Program-made: the position numbers and the translations under genes
Notes under the pieces: model-generated
Told to the model about the DNA's origin: nothing
What the model saw: the letters and a program-made list of their open reading frames with translations, nothing else
Databases searched by the model: none
Assembly (NCBI RefSeq): GCF_009455685.1
Contig: NZ_QPES01000001.1
Coordinates: 3,231,140 to 3,295,139, forward strand
Length of the DNA: 64,000 nucleotides
Reading direction: 5' to 3'
From: Paraburkholderia hayleyella
Lineage (GTDB): Bacteria; Pseudomonadota; Gammaproteobacteria; Burkholderiales; Burkholderiaceae
In this document: piece after piece, positions 27,486-36,743 of the stretch
How positions within the stretch are numbered: position 1 is the first letter of the stretch
Layout: the number at the start of each line of letters is the position of its first letter

Positions 27486-29069
27486 ATGCGCTTCACACTG
27501 CTTGCCGCCCTGCTTGTCACGGTCCCGGCGCTCGCACTCGCCAGGCCGCTCACCGTCTGCACCGAATCCAGCCCTGATGGCTTCGACGTCGTCCAGTTCA
27601 ACTCGCTCGTTACGACCAATGCTTCTGCGGATGTCCTCTTCAATTCACTCGTGGCTTACGACGAAGCCGCCAAAAAAATCATCCCGGCACTCGCCGACAA
27701 ATGGGAAGTCAGCGCGGATGGCCTCACTTACACCTTCCATCTACGGCCCAATGTGGCCTTCCAGACGACCCGTTACTTCAAGCCGAGCCGTGCGCTCAAT
27801 GCCGATGACGTCGTGTTTTCCTTCGGGCGCATGCTCGACGAACGCAACCCGTGGCACAAGATAACGGGCGCGAGCGGCTTTCCTCATGCGCAGTCGATGG
27901 GCTTGCCCAAACTCATCAAGGCCGTGACGAAGGTCGATAACCAGACGGTCAAGTTCGAACTCAGCGAGCCTAACGCCACGTTCGTTTCGATTTTGACGAT
28001 GGGCTTTGCATCGATCTATTCCGCCGAATACGCAAACCAGTTGCTCAAGGCGGGCAAGCCTGCCGAACTGAACGCCCAGCCCGTTGGCACCGGTCCTTTC
28101 ATGCTGAAAAGCTATACCCGGGATGCGGTGATTCGCTATGACGTCAACCCCAGCTACTGGGGCAACAAACCCAAGGTCGACGGCCTGATTTACGTCATCA
28201 CGCCAGACGCCACGGTACGGGCGCAAAAAGTCAAAGCCGGTGAATGCCAGATCGCGCTTTCGCCCAAACCACAAGACCTCGCTCGCGCCAGAGGCGACAA
28301 GGCGCTGAAGATCGTGCAAACGCCTGCGTTCATGACAGCGTTTGTCGCACTCAACACGCAAAAAAAACCCCTCGATGACGTCAGGGTCCGCACCGCGCTA
28401 AACATGGCATTCGATCGCACGACTTATCTGAAAGCCGTCTTCGATAACACCGCCACCGCCGCCACCAACCCATGGCCGCCCAACACGTGGAGTGACGACA
28501 AGTCGATCAAGCCCTGGCCTTACGACCCCGCGAGAGCCAAACAGCTTCTCGCGCAAGCGGGTTATCCCAAGGGCTTCCAGACGACGATCTGGGTACGGCC
28601 GAACGGCAGCGTACTCAATCCCAACCCGAAAGCCGGTGCCGAATTGCTGCAAGCCGATTTCGCCAAAATAGGCGTCAAGGCCCAAGTGAAGGTGATCGAA
28701 TGGGGCGAGTTAATCAAACAGGCCAAACAGGGCCAGCACGATACGCTCTTCATGGGATGGGCCGGCGACAACGGTGATCCGGATAACTATCTGTCGCCGC
28801 TCTTCAGTTGCAATGCGGTGAAATCAGGTATTAATTTTTCGCGCTATTGCAACGCGCAGCTCGACCGGCTCATCACGGCCGGCCGTGCGACGCCCGACCA
28901 GACCGCGCGGACCCAGGCCTACGAAGCAGCACAGCAGATCATCCATAACGAAGCGCTCTGGATTCCGCTGGGCTATCCCACTGCCGCCGCCATCACGCGC
29001 GCCGATGTCAGCGGCTATCACGTCAGCCCGTTCGGACGCCAGGATTTCACCGCGGTCGTGGTGCGCTAG
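27486..29069 (+). CDS. ABC transporter periplasmic substrate-binding protein (peptide/SBP family 5)
   Basis: A periplasmic binding protein of 527 residues, DppA/OppA-like. A signal peptide (about 1-20, ending A-L-A) is followed by the family 5 pattern with C-T-E-S-S-P-D-G-F, Y-T-F-H-L-R-P-N-V-x-F and D-V-V-F-S. The start at 27486 has GGGAG ahead of it and begins exactly at the signal peptide. It probably binds dipeptides or similar small peptides. No permease or ATPase genes flank it, so it is an orphan or supplies a transporter encoded elsewhere. Confidence 0.9.
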   Translation: MRFTLLAALLVTVPALALARPLTVCTESSPDGFDVVQFNSLVTTNASADVLFNSLVAYDEAAKKIIPALADKWEVSADGLTYTFHLRPNVAFQTTRYFKPSRALNADDVVFSFGRMLDERNPWHKITGASGFPHAQSMGLPKLIKAVTKVDNQTVKFELSEPNATFVSILTMGFASIYSAEYANQLLKAGKPAELNAQPVGTGPFMLKSYTRDAVIRYDVNPSYWGNKPKVDGLIYVITPDATVRAQKVKAGECQIALSPKPQDLARARGDKALKIVQTPAFMTAFVALNTQKKPLDDVRVRTALNMAFDRTTYLKAVFDNTATAATNPWPPNTWSDDKSIKPWPYDPARAKQLLAQAGYPKGFQTTIWVRPNGSVLNPNPKAGAELLQADFAKIGVKAQVKVIEWGELIKQAKQGQHDTLFMGWAGDNGDPDNYLSPLFSCNAVKSGINFSRYCNAQLDRLITAGRATPDQTARTQAYEAAQQIIHNEALWIPLGYPTAAAITRADVSGYHVSPFGRQDFTAVVVR

Positions 29070-29106
29070 TTTCGATGAAGTGCCCCTTAATTGATGCCGC
29101 CGGGAA

Positions 29107-30174
29107 CTACGCGGAAAAACGCAGCACCCCGTCGGCATCGTGTGAGCGGGTCAGTTCGCCCGCGAGCCACAGCACATGCAAATGCGCGAGCGCTTCGCCC
29201 AGCGCGAATGTCATCTGATGCAAATCGAGTGCGCGGTGAAACATCAACGGCACGATATCGGCTGCGCTCTGCGGCTTCGCTGCGCAGGCCTCGCGGACTT
29301 CGGCGAGACGCGCGGCATGATGCTCGCGCAACTGCTGGATACGCGTCAGCAAACCGCGAAACGGCTTGCCATGCGAAGGCAGCACCAACGTATCGGCGGC
29401 CATCGTTTCATAACGGCCTAGCGCTTCCAGATAGAGCCCCAGCGGATTGCCTTCCGGTTCGATATCGAACACCGAGACATTGGTCGAAATGCGTGGCAAG
29501 ACCATATCGCCCGAGATCAATACCCCGGCCTCGGCGCAATGCAGCGCACAGTGTTCCGGCGAATGACCAAAGCCGGTGACAACCTGCCAGCGGCGCCCGC
29601 CGATCATGAGCGTGTCACCATCGCGTATGCGCCGGTACTGGCTGGGCAATGCGGGAACCAGATCCGCGTAATAACCGTGCCGCTGCCGCAAGGCCTCGAG
29701 CGAGGCCTCATCCGTCACACCATGACGGGCAAAGTGACGGGCGGCGCTCGCGCCGCCCGCGCCTGAATCGCCCGCCGCCATCACGCGGCCCATCATGTAT
29801 TCGCCCAGCGACATCCAGAGCCGCACCGTCCAGCGTTGACGTTCGCCGCCTTCGCACAGCCAGTGCGCGAGCCCAAGATGATCGGGATGGCAATGCGTGA
29901 CGATCACCCGCAACACCGGCAATCCTTCCAGCCGCGTATCGAACACCTGCTCCCAGTGCGCCTTGAGGATATCGGAGGCGATACCGCAATCAATGAGGGT
30001 CCAGCCCTGCTGCCCTTCCACTTCATCGCGCAGCAGCCACAGATTGATGTGGTCCAGCGCGAACGGCAACGGCATGCGCAGCCAGAACACGCCTGGCGCG
30101 ACCTCGCAGGTCTCTCCCGCGAGCGGCAACCGCTCGGCGAACGGGTAATCCAGCTGATGCTCAAGTGCATTCAT
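29107..30174 (-). CDS. MBL-fold metallo-hydrolase
   Basis: A 355-residue metallo-beta-lactamase-fold hydrolase. The zinc motif H94-C-H96-P-D98-H99 is intact; the further ligands are probably in G-F-G-H-S-P-E-H and S-G-D-M-V. A helical C-terminal extension (about 270-355) is typical of the long MBL proteins found beside acyl-CoA metabolism genes. There is no signal peptide. It is divergent from the LiuR-like regulator, so it may belong to that regulon; the substrate is unknown. Confidence 0.88.
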   Translation of the reverse strand: MNALEHQLDYPFAERLPLAGETCEVAPGVFWLRMPLPFALDHINLWLLRDEVEGQQGWTLIDCGIASDILKAHWEQVFDTRLEGLPVLRVIVTHCHPDHLGLAHWLCEGGERQRWTVRLWMSLGEYMMGRVMAAGDSGAGGASAARHFARHGVTDEASLEALRQRHGYYADLVPALPSQYRRIRDGDTLMIGGRRWQVVTGFGHSPEHCALHCAEAGVLISGDMVLPRISTNVSVFDIEPEGNPLGLYLEALGRYETMAADTLVLPSHGKPFRGLLTRIQQLREHHAARLAEVREACAAKPQSAADIVPLMFHRALDLHQMTFALGEALAHLHVLWLAGELTRSHDADGVLRFSA

Positions 30175-30306
30175 GGTGGGGGAGCTCCTTCCGCGGCCAC
30201 ACGGCGGCGATGCGGCCTGGCCTGGGTTGCGCTTTAATCAGGTTGACGATAACGTAAACGCCGATTTTATCGCCCCCTTGCCGCACTGCCTGTCCGGAAT
30301 ATCCCG

Positions 30307-30741
30307 ATGAATTCGCAATACACAATCACCGAGCTGGCGCGTGAATTCGACGTGACGCCCCGCGCCATTCGCTTCTATGAAGACCAGGGCCTGCTCACCC
30401 CCAGCCGCGAAGGCACGGGCGGGCTGCGCCGGGTGTACTCGGGGCGCGACCGCACCCGGCTAAGGCTGACGTTGCGCGGTAAACGTCTGGGCTTCACGTT
30501 GTCCGAGGTCCGGGAGCTACTCGACCTCTACGATTCGCCAACTGACACCGTGCCGCAGCTTCAGGCTTTTCTCGCCACGCTCACGCGGCACCGCGATGTG
30601 CTGGAGCGCCAGCTCGAAGATCTGACCGCCACGCTCAAAGACCTCACGCAATACGAAGCCGATGCCCGGCGGCTACTCGAAAGAAACGCTGACGTCAACG
30701 ACATCAACGACGTCAACGCCCGGATAAACCAGCCGGGGTAA
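30307..30741 (+). CDS. MerR family regulator, LiuR-like
   Basis: A 144-residue MerR-type regulator. The winged helix begins Y-T-I-T-E-L-A-R-E-F-D-V-T-P-R-A-I-R-F-Y and is followed by a dimerisation coiled coil. Lack of metal-binding cysteines and the close match of the N-terminus point to the LiuR group, which responds to branched-chain amino-acid breakdown intermediates. The acyl-CoA metabolism genes some 3 kb downstream fit that idea, but the usual leucine/isovalerate (liu) genes are not next to it. The C-terminus has a small N-D-I-N-D-V-N repeat. Confidence 0.82.
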   Translation: MNSQYTITELAREFDVTPRAIRFYEDQGLLTPSREGTGGLRRVYSGRDRTRLRLTLRGKRLGFTLSEVRELLDLYDSPTDTVPQLQAFLATLTRHRDVLERQLEDLTATLKDLTQYEADARRLLERNADVNDINDVNARINQPG

Positions 30742-30839
30742 AACCATGGGGAACAACGGCGGGTAATGGCATGCCGCAACGATACCCGGGCGCTAAAATC
30801 ACCTGAGCTTTCACGACACTGGATGAATGCGTAGCCGAT

Positions 30840-32672
30840 ATGAATCACTTTCCCAAACTGCTGTCATCGCAGATCGGCTTCGACATCGCGCAGACGATGC
30901 TCGAAGGCTTTGACCGGCATTACCAGATCTTCCGCGCGGCGGCACAGCGCGCCAGGGAACTGTTTGAAGCCGCCGATTGGCATGGCCTGCAAAAACTCGC
31001 GCGGGAACGCATCACGTCTTACGACGAACGCGTACAGGAATGCGTCGAGCATCTCGAGGACGAATATGACGCAGAAAACATCGACGACGACATCTGGCAG
31101 CAAATCAAACTGCATTACATCGGTCTCTTGACCACGCACCACCAACCCGAATGCGCGGAAACCTTTTTCAATTCGGTTTGCTGCAAAATCCTGCATCGCT
31201 CGTACTTCAATAACGATTTCATTTTCGTGCGGCCTGCGATCTCGACCGAATACATCGAGAACGACCAGCCCGCCGCCAAACCCACCTATCGCGCGTACTA
31301 CCCGACGCGCGATGGCCTCGCGCAAACGCTGGAGCGCATCGTCACCAACTTCCAGCTCAAGCCGCGCTTCGACAACCTGGCACGCGATGTCGGCTGCACC
31401 ATGCAAGCGATCCACGAAGCGTTTGGTGCGTTCGAGCCGGCGGCCAACTTTCAGATTCACGTGTTGTCGTCGCTCTTTTATCGCAACAAGTCGGCGTATA
31501 TCGTCGGGCGCATCATCAATGGCGATAGCGTGCTGCCCTTCGCCATGCCATTGCGCCACATCACGCCCGGTGTGCTGGCACTCGATACGGTGCTACTCAA
31601 ACGCGAGCAATTGCTGATTATTTTCAGTTTCTCGCACTCGTATTTTCTGGTCGATATGGAAGTGCCTTCGGCCTACGTCGAATTTCTTGGCACGATCATG
31701 CCAGGCAAACCTCGCGCCGAAATTTATACCTCGGTAGGCCTGCAAAAGCAGGGTAAAAACCTGTTCTACCGGGACTTGCTGCACCACCTGTCGCACTCAA
31801 GCGATCCGTTTATCATCGCGCCAGGCATCAAAGGGCTCGTGATGCTGGTGTTCACGCTGCCGTCGTTTCCATATGTCTTCAAGCTGATCAAGGATCGCTT
31901 TCCGCCGCCCAAGGAAACCACGCGGGCGCAGATCCAGGAGAAGTACCAGCTCGTCAAACGCCATGACCGCCTCGGACGTATGGCCGATACGCTTGAATAT
32001 TCGAGCGTCGCGTTACCCCTCGCGCGGCTCGACGACGCGCTGCTGCGCGAACTGAAAAAAGAAGCGCCCTCGATGATCGAATACGAAGGCGACAGCCTGG
32101 TGATTCGCCATCTATATATCGAGCGCCGCATGGTGCCGCTCAACCTGTTTTTGCAAAACGGCAGCGATGCGGATGTGGAGCATGGCATCCGCGAGTACGG
32201 CAACGCAGTAAAAGAACTGATCCAGGCCAACATCTTCCCTGGCGACATGCTGTACAAGAATTTCGGCGTCACACGCCATGGCCGCGTGGTGTTTTACGAC
32301 TACGACGAGATCGAATATTTAACCGACTGCAACGTGCGTGCCGTGCCGCAAGCGCGTTACGAGGAAGACGAAATGTCGGACGAGCCCTGGTATAGCGTGG
32401 GGCCGCACGATATCTTTCCGCAAACTTATGGCACGTTCCTGCTGGGGGACCCGCGGGTACGCGAAGCCTTCATGAAGCACCACCCCGATTTCTTCGAGCC
32501 CGCGCTGTGGCAACGGCACAAAGATCATCTTTTGCAAGGCGAACTGCCAGATTTTTTCCCTTACGAACCCAGCATCCGTTTTTGTCTTCGTTATCCGGAG
32601 TGTTTCGGCTCAGCCGCGAACGTGGCCACGGCAACCAGTACGATGTCCGGCAAGGCTAAAAATACGTCCTGA
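30840..32672 (+). CDS. aceK: Isocitrate dehydrogenase kinase/phosphatase
   Basis: Switches isocitrate dehydrogenase between active and phosphorylated forms, directing carbon between the TCA cycle and the glyoxylate bypass. The 610-residue cytosolic protein matches AceK through its length, the N-terminal helical regulatory region and the kinase core with P-G-I-K-G-L-V-M-L-V-F-T and K-N-F-G-V-T-R-H-G-R-V-V-F-Y-D-Y-D-E. The C-terminal tail is typical of Burkholderia. It is not linked here to aceA or aceB. Confidence 0.96.
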   Translation: MNHFPKLLSSQIGFDIAQTMLEGFDRHYQIFRAAAQRARELFEAADWHGLQKLARERITSYDERVQECVEHLEDEYDAENIDDDIWQQIKLHYIGLLTTHHQPECAETFFNSVCCKILHRSYFNNDFIFVRPAISTEYIENDQPAAKPTYRAYYPTRDGLAQTLERIVTNFQLKPRFDNLARDVGCTMQAIHEAFGAFEPAANFQIHVLSSLFYRNKSAYIVGRIINGDSVLPFAMPLRHITPGVLALDTVLLKREQLLIIFSFSHSYFLVDMEVPSAYVEFLGTIMPGKPRAEIYTSVGLQKQGKNLFYRDLLHHLSHSSDPFIIAPGIKGLVMLVFTLPSFPYVFKLIKDRFPPPKETTRAQIQEKYQLVKRHDRLGRMADTLEYSSVALPLARLDDALLRELKKEAPSMIEYEGDSLVIRHLYIERRMVPLNLFLQNGSDADVEHGIREYGNAVKELIQANIFPGDMLYKNFGVTRHGRVVFYDYDEIEYLTDCNVRAVPQARYEEDEMSDEPWYSVGPHDIFPQTYGTFLLGDPRVREAFMKHHPDFFEPALWQRHKDHLLQGELPDFFPYEPSIRFCLRYPECFGSAANVATATSTMSGKAKNTS

Positions 32673-32784
32673 ACCTGAATCCGTTATCCAAGCTGTTGCG
32701 TTTCGTCTGTTGTTACGCGTTACGCGCCTCCTGCACTGACTCGGACCGGTCTATCGGTCCACCTGCCGAACCGTCCTCTCGCTC

Positions 32785-33561
32785 ATGAACTCAAATCCAT
32801 CTTCTCTGCCCAACCCGCTTGCACACCTGTTCGATAACAACGATGCCTGGGTCACGCGCAAGCTGGCGCAAGATCCTGAATATTTCTCCCGGCTAGCGGA
32901 TCAGCAGACACCCGAATATTTATGGATCGGCTGCTCCGATTCACGTGTCCCGGCCAACCAGATCATCGGCTTGCCACCAGGAGAAGTCTTCGTCCACAGA
33001 AACATTGCCAACGTCGTCGTGCACAGTGACCTGAACTGCCTGTCTGTGATCCAGTTCGCGGTTGATCTGCTGAAGGTCAAACACATCATGGTCGTCGGCC
33101 ATTACGGCTGCTCCGGTGTGGGCGCAGCCCTGCATGGACGGCGCGTCGGCCTCGCGGACAACTGGCTGCATCACGTGCAGGATGTGTGCGCCAAGCATGC
33201 CGCGCTGCTCGAGGAATGGCCGCTGGGCGAAGCACGGCACCGGCGTCTGGTCGAACTCAACACGATTGAACAAGTCGTCAACGTCTGCCGCACCACCATC
33301 GTCAACGATGCCTGGGCGCGTGGCCAGGAACTGACGGTGCATGGCTGGGCATATGGCGTGCATGATGGCCGTGTACGCAACCTGGGCATGACAATCAGGG
33401 AGATCAACACGCTCAATGCCACTTATGAGCATTGTGTGAACGCAGTCTCGGCAGGCCGGGCGCATGCCACCGATAACGATGTCGTCGCAGCCGATGCGGC
33501 GCAGTTAGGCGATGTGCCCGCCGTAGTAGCAGGTGTCATCAAGGAGCTTAAACATGAGTGA
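32785..33561 (+). CDS. can: Beta-class carbonic anhydrase
   Basis: Interconverts CO2 and bicarbonate in the cytosol. The 258-residue protein has the beta-class zinc ligands C50, D52 (in C-S-D-S-R), H106 and C109 (in G-H-Y-G-C). The C-terminus runs about 40 residues past the common core. Its stop overlaps the thiolase start by 8 bp, so the two are translationally coupled; bicarbonate supply for biotin-dependent acyl-CoA carboxylation would explain the pairing, which is inference. Confidence 0.95.
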   Translation: MNSNPSSLPNPLAHLFDNNDAWVTRKLAQDPEYFSRLADQQTPEYLWIGCSDSRVPANQIIGLPPGEVFVHRNIANVVVHSDLNCLSVIQFAVDLLKVKHIMVVGHYGCSGVGAALHGRRVGLADNWLHHVQDVCAKHAALLEEWPLGEARHRRLVELNTIEQVVNVCRTTIVNDAWARGQELTVHGWAYGVHDGRVRNLGMTIREINTLNATYEHCVNAVSAGRAHATDNDVVAADAAQLGDVPAVVAGVIKELKHE

Positions 33562-34750
33562 AATCCTGGCTGATCCCGTTATTATCGCGGGCGTCGCACG
33601 CACGCCAATGGCAGCCTTTCAAGGTCAATTCGCTACGCTCAGTGCCTCGCAACTGGGCGCGGTGGCCATTGCCTCAGCCCTTGAACGCTCGGGTGTGCAA
33701 CCCGACCAGGTGGACGAAGTGGTCATGGGCTGCGTGCTGGGCGCGGGCCAGGGGCAAGCCCCTGCCCGCCAGGCCACGCTCGCGGCAAAGCTGCCGCTCA
33801 ACGTGGGCGCGACCACCGTCAACAAGATGTGCGGTTCCGGCATGCGCGCCGTGATGTTCGCGCACGACATGCTGCTCGCGGGCTCGGCCAGAATCGTTAT
33901 CGCTGGTGGCATGGAAAGCATGACCAACGCGCCGTATCTGCTACCGAAGGTACGCGGCGGCATGCGCATGGGCCACGGCCAGATGCTCGACCACATGTTC
34001 ACCGATGGCCTCGAAGACGCTTATGAAAAAGGCCGCCTCATGGGCTCTTTCGCTGATGAGACCGCGCTTGCGCTGCACTTGTCGCGCAAAGCTCAGGATG
34101 GCTTCGCCCTGGAGTCGTTCAAGCGTGCCCGGCACGCGATCGAAAACGGCGCCTTCAAATGGGAAATCGCTCCCGTAACCGTGCCGCAGCGTCACGGCGA
34201 AATCACCATCGACGACGACGAGTTACCTTTCAAGGCTGATCTCGACAAGATCTCGACTCTCAAGCCCGCATTTACCGCGGAAGGCACGGTGACAGCAGCG
34301 AATGCATCGTCGATTGCCGATGGTGCAGCGGCGCTCGTGATGATGCGGGCATCCACGGCAGAACAGCTTGGCGTCATTCCGCTCGCGCGGATCGTCGGAC
34401 ACACCACTGTCGCGCAAGCCCCCGCTCAATTCGTCACGGCGCCCTCGGGCGCACTCAAACAGTTGCTCAACAAGAATAACTGGCGCGTCAGCGAAGTCGA
34501 TCTGTACGAAATCAACGAGGCGTTCGCCGTAGTCGTCATGGCCGCGATTCAGGCGCACTATCTGCCGCACGGCAAGGTCAATGTGAACGGCGGTGCGTGT
34601 GCGCTCGGGCATCCGATTGGCGCATCGGGAGCCCGGATTCTCGTCACCTTGCTCAACGCACTGCGGCAACGCGAGATGAAGCGCGGCATCGCCAGCCTGT
34701 GCATCGGCGGCGGCGAAGCCACGGCAATGGGTGTCGAACTCATGGTGTAA
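33554..34750 (+). CDS. Acetyl-CoA C-acyltransferase (thiolase)
   Basis: A 398-residue thiolase that condenses or cleaves acyl-CoA units. The acylated cysteine C93 sits in K-M-C-G-S-G; the second-half motifs N-E-A-F-A and G-G-A-C-A-L-G-H-P-I-G (catalytic His and Cys region) are present. The ATG at 33554 lies inside the end of can (8-bp overlap). Length and motifs fit acetoacetyl-CoA or 3-ketoacyl-CoA thiolases of the PhaA/BktB kind; the chain-length preference cannot be read. It is followed by an SDR and an acyl-CoA dehydrogenase. Confidence 0.94.
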   Translation: MSEILADPVIIAGVARTPMAAFQGQFATLSASQLGAVAIASALERSGVQPDQVDEVVMGCVLGAGQGQAPARQATLAAKLPLNVGATTVNKMCGSGMRAVMFAHDMLLAGSARIVIAGGMESMTNAPYLLPKVRGGMRMGHGQMLDHMFTDGLEDAYEKGRLMGSFADETALALHLSRKAQDGFALESFKRARHAIENGAFKWEIAPVTVPQRHGEITIDDDELPFKADLDKISTLKPAFTAEGTVTAANASSIADGAAALVMMRASTAEQLGVIPLARIVGHTTVAQAPAQFVTAPSGALKQLLNKNNWRVSEVDLYEINEAFAVVVMAAIQAHYLPHGKVNVNGGACALGHPIGASGARILVTLLNALRQREMKRGIASLCIGGGEATAMGVELMV

Positions 34751-34832
34751 GCGTCGCGCAAAACGCGCGGCGGCGCGGCACATCAGGCCCATCCGGTGCA
34801 TTCTGTTTTGCCTTTCAGCAAGGAGCCCGAAC

Positions 34833-35510
34833 ATGAAAACAGCATTGATCGTTGGAGCATCACGCGGCATTGGCCATGAATTCGTGCAGCAGTATCTTCA
34901 GGCTGGCTGGACCGTCCTCGCCACGGCACGCGAGCACACCGCACTCGACGAGCTCGCGGCCCTTGGCGCAAAAACGTTCGCACTGGATCTCACCGAGCCG
35001 CACCAGATCACGGCCTTCATGCAGAAGATCGGTGACGTGCCGCTAGATCTCGCACTCATCGTTTCCGGGGTATACGGTCCGCGCACCGACAACGTGCAAA
35101 GTATCAACGCCGAAGATTTCGCGCACGTGATGAACACCAATGTCCGTGGCCCCATGCAATTGCTGCCACAGTTGCTGCCGCGTGTCGAAGCCGCGCACGG
35201 CGTGCTGGCGGTGCTCTCCAGCAAGATGGGCAGCATCAGCGAAGTCGCCAGCACCTCGGGCTGGCTGTATCGCGTCAGCAAAGCTGCGCTCAACGCCGCA
35301 CTCAAACTCACCTCACTAGAAGCGCGTGACGCGGTGTGCCTCTCGCTGCATCCCGGATGGGTGCGCACCGATATGGGTGGCACGCAAGCGGCGCTCGATC
35401 CCGAGCACAGCGTTGCAGGCATGCGTGAAGTCCTTGCCCAGGCGCACAACGCACGTGAGGCGTTCAATGGACGCTTCTTTCAGTACGACGGCACACCGAT
35501 CGAATGGTAA
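34833..35510 (+). CDS. SDR family oxidoreductase
   Basis: A short-chain dehydrogenase of 225 residues. The N-terminal G-A-S-R-G-I-G nucleotide loop and the Y-R-V-S-K active-site pair are present. The central cofactor-side motif is S-G-V-Y-G in place of the usual N-A-G, as in the short C-factor-like SDRs. An AGGAG stands 8 bp ahead of the ATG at 34833. It lies between the thiolase and acyl-CoA dehydrogenase genes (12-bp gap to the latter), probably one operon. The substrate is unknown. Confidence 0.9.
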   Translation: MKTALIVGASRGIGHEFVQQYLQAGWTVLATAREHTALDELAALGAKTFALDLTEPHQITAFMQKIGDVPLDLALIVSGVYGPRTDNVQSINAEDFAHVMNTNVRGPMQLLPQLLPRVEAAHGVLAVLSSKMGSISEVASTSGWLYRVSKAALNAALKLTSLEARDAVCLSLHPGWVRTDMGGTQAALDPEHSVAGMREVLAQAHNAREAFNGRFFQYDGTPIEW

Positions 35511-35522
35511 GGAGAGGCGAGC

Positions 35523-36650
35523 ATGCTTGACCAGGACCACCAGATGATTCAGGACGCCATGCGCACCTTCGTGCGCCAGGCGGTCAGCCCGCATGCCGCC
35601 CAATGGGACCGGGAAAAAACCTTTCCATACGAGGTCCATCGCCAACTGGCGGAGCTTGGCGCCTATGGCGTGCTCGTGCCTGAGGAATATGGCGGTGCCG
35701 GGCTCGATACACTGGCGCTCGCGCTCATACTTGAAGAAATCGCGGCGGGCGATGGCGGTACCTCGACAGCCATTTCGGTGAACAACTGCCCAGTGTGCAG
35801 CGTCTTGCTGAACTACGGCGATGAAATGCAAAAGCGCGCCTGGCTGACACCGCTGGCGCGCGGCGAAATGCTTGGCGCGTTTTGCCTGACGGAGCCGCAA
35901 GCGGGCTCGGATGCCTCAGCTTTGCGCAGCAGCGCGATACGCGACGATGACATGTACGTGCTGAACGGCGTCAAACAGTTCATCACCAGCGGCAAGAACG
36001 CCCAGGTAGCCATCGTGCTGGCCGTGACCGATGCCGCCGCAGGCAAACGCGGCATTAGCGCCTTTATCGTGCCCACCGACACACCGGGCTACATCATCGG
36101 GCGCATCGAAGACAAACTTGGCCAACACTCATCCGATACCGCACAGATTGTTTTCGACAACTGCCGCATTCCAGCCGCCAATCGTATCGGCGCGGAGGGC
36201 GAAGGCTATCGCATCGCCCTGTCTGGACTCGAAGGGGGACGCATCGGGATTGCCGCGCAAAGTGTCGGCATGGCACGAGCCGCATTCGAAGCCGCACTGG
36301 CCTACGCCAAAGAACGCGAGAGTTTTGGCCAACTGCTCTTTGCACACCAGGCGGTGCAGTTCCGGCTCGCGGACATGGCAACGCAGCTTGAAGCCGCGCG
36401 ACAACTGGTGTGGCATGCGGCACGTCTTAAGGATGCGGGGCAGCCGTGCCTGACCGAAGCCGCGATGGCCAAACTCTTTGCCTCCGAAGCCGCTGAGCGG
36501 ATTTGCTCGGCGGCGCTGCAAGTACATGGCGGCTATGGCTATCTGAATGATTTTCCGGTGGAACGGATTTACCGCGATGTCCGCGTGTGCCAGATTTACG
36601 AAGGCACCAGTGACATTCAAAAAATCCTGATCGCACGCGGGCTGGCCTGA
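35523..36650 (+). CDS. Acyl-CoA dehydrogenase
   Basis: A FAD enzyme of 375 residues that introduces a trans-2 double bond into acyl-CoA. Present are the flavin-binding C-L-T-E-P-x-A-G-S-D, G-G-R-I-G-I-A-A-Q and the catalytic E360 in Y-E-G-T-S-D-I-Q. The position of the base near the C-terminus marks short-chain or branched-chain dehydrogenases other than isovaleryl-CoA dehydrogenase, whose base lies earlier. It is last in the can-thiolase-SDR-dehydrogenase run. Confidence 0.94.
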   Translation: MLDQDHQMIQDAMRTFVRQAVSPHAAQWDREKTFPYEVHRQLAELGAYGVLVPEEYGGAGLDTLALALILEEIAAGDGGTSTAISVNNCPVCSVLLNYGDEMQKRAWLTPLARGEMLGAFCLTEPQAGSDASALRSSAIRDDDMYVLNGVKQFITSGKNAQVAIVLAVTDAAAGKRGISAFIVPTDTPGYIIGRIEDKLGQHSSDTAQIVFDNCRIPAANRIGAEGEGYRIALSGLEGGRIGIAAQSVGMARAAFEAALAYAKERESFGQLLFAHQAVQFRLADMATQLEAARQLVWHAARLKDAGQPCLTEAAMAKLFASEAAERICSAALQVHGGYGYLNDFPVERIYRDVRVCQIYEGTSDIQKILIARGLA

Positions 36651-36743
36651 ATGATGACAATCGCTGACATCATTAGCATCAGTATCCGCGCAGCCTTGTT
36701 TCCGCCTTCCTGCTTTTCTGCTGAACTCAACGTGAAAAAACCC

